Translations under genes and position numbers: made by a program
Part shown: positions 63,740-64,000 of the stretch, in pieces
How positions within the stretch are numbered: position 1 is the first letter of the stretch
How the letters are laid out: every line of letters begins with the position of its first letter
Assembly (NCBI GenBank): GCA_964396595.1
Contig: CAYNFR010000001.1
Coordinates: 248,001 to 312,000, forward strand
Origin: CAYNFR01 sp964396595
GTDB lineage: Bacteria; Bacteroidota; Bacteroidia; Chitinophagales; Saprospiraceae
Reading direction: 5' to 3'
Length of the DNA stretch: 64,000 nucleotides
Notes under the pieces: generated by a model
What the model was told of the DNA's origin: nothing
Database searches by the model: none
Seen by the model: only the letters and a program-made list of their open reading frames with translations

Positions 63740-64000
63740 ATGATGAAATATGCTCTTCTCTTGTCTTTTCTGGTTCTTTGTTCTTGCGGTTCCAAATCAA
63801 CTGTGTCTGATCCGGAAACTGATCACCTCAATTACTTTCACCGTGAAAATGTTTTACTTATTTCTGATCTGTACTTGAACATTAAAACTGCTTCCAATCG
63901 TCTTTCTTCGCATGTCAACTCCATTCGTTTAGACACTAGTTATTATAGTACTCTTGATGAATTGGCAATGCAAAAAATTATATCGGCCAAAGAAGGCGTG
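63740..64000 (+). CDS. Lipoprotein, partial (cut by window end)
   Basis: The first 87 residues of a lipoprotein: MMKYALLLSFLVLCSCGSKS with lipobox Cys16. The body is helical and polar (NVLLISDLYLNIKTASNRLS). The gene runs past the window edge. No family can be named from this part. Confidence 0.7.
   Translation, partial: MMKYALLLSFLVLCSCGSKSTVSDPETDHLNYFHRENVLLISDLYLNIKTASNRLSSHVNSIRLDTSYYSTLDELAMQKIISAKEGV

Noticed and set aside
1..64000. tRNA, rRNA or CRISPR array
   Set aside because: I scanned the intergenic stretches and saw no cloverleaf with a TTC-loop pattern, no rRNA sequence and no regularly spaced repeats. A tRNAscan-SE run would settle the tRNA question.

Overview
The window is a stretch of a Bacteroidota chromosome, most likely from the Saprospiria/Chitinophagia side of the phylum (the class is inference). 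The sequence itself shows a PorZ-like type IX secretion protein, DUF4837, DUF6089 and DUF3078 proteins typical of the phylum, the uppS-bamA-ompH order, many lipoproteins, start codons with little or no Shine-Dalgarno sequence, and repeated upstream matches to the Bacteroidota promoter -7 element TAnnTTTG. No rRNA, tRNA, CRISPR array or intact insertion sequence was seen.

Region 1-8.7 kb is mainly minus strand. It carries a DUF4837 lipoprotein, a MoxR AAA+ ATPase, an orphan XdhC-like protein, a DUF6089 barrel, and porZ-nadD-dnaN. Region 8.8-15 kb is plus strand: an inactive-type M16 protein, the cell-shape operon mreB-mreC-mreD-mrdA, and folA. Region 15-30 kb mixes housekeeping and envelope genes: glucosaminidase, aspartoacylase-like hydrolase, mutY, nitrilase-family amidase, DUF3078 protein, MscS channel, ECF sigma factor, hpt, an AlkA-type glycosylase, rpoN, pth, a PD40/OmpA/SPOR-like envelope protein, a lipoyl E2 acyltransferase and a HupE-like protein. 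Region 30-38.3 kb has a short DnaE-type polymerase, a decayed Abi_2 (AbiD/AbiF-type) gene, and ompH-bamA-uppS.

Region 38.4-56 kb is the accessory part. It holds a DUF1080+PA14 lipoprotein, a sorbosone-dehydrogenase-like propeller fused to an azurin domain, a subtilase lipoprotein, a ThuA lipoprotein, an alpha/beta hydrolase, and a tight plus-strand run: aldolase/short-chain dehydrogenase fusion, PEP-hydrolase-family TIM barrel, Tm-1-like protein, an SGNH/propeller/HEAT/cytochrome c protein, a second DUF1080 protein and a small membrane protein. A vanadium-haloperoxidase-like lipoprotein and katG follow. My reading is a periplasmic or surface sugar-oxidation system that passes electrons to copper and haem domains and has a cytosolic aldolase branch. 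The substrate cannot be read from sequence, and no SusC/SusD or sugar transporter lies in the window.

Region 58.3-64 kb returns to core genes on the minus strand: rodA, a small SPOR-like protein overlapping it by one base, and secA. The start of a plus-strand lipoprotein gene is cut by the window edge. rodA therefore lies about 44 kb from its usual partners mreBCD-mrdA.
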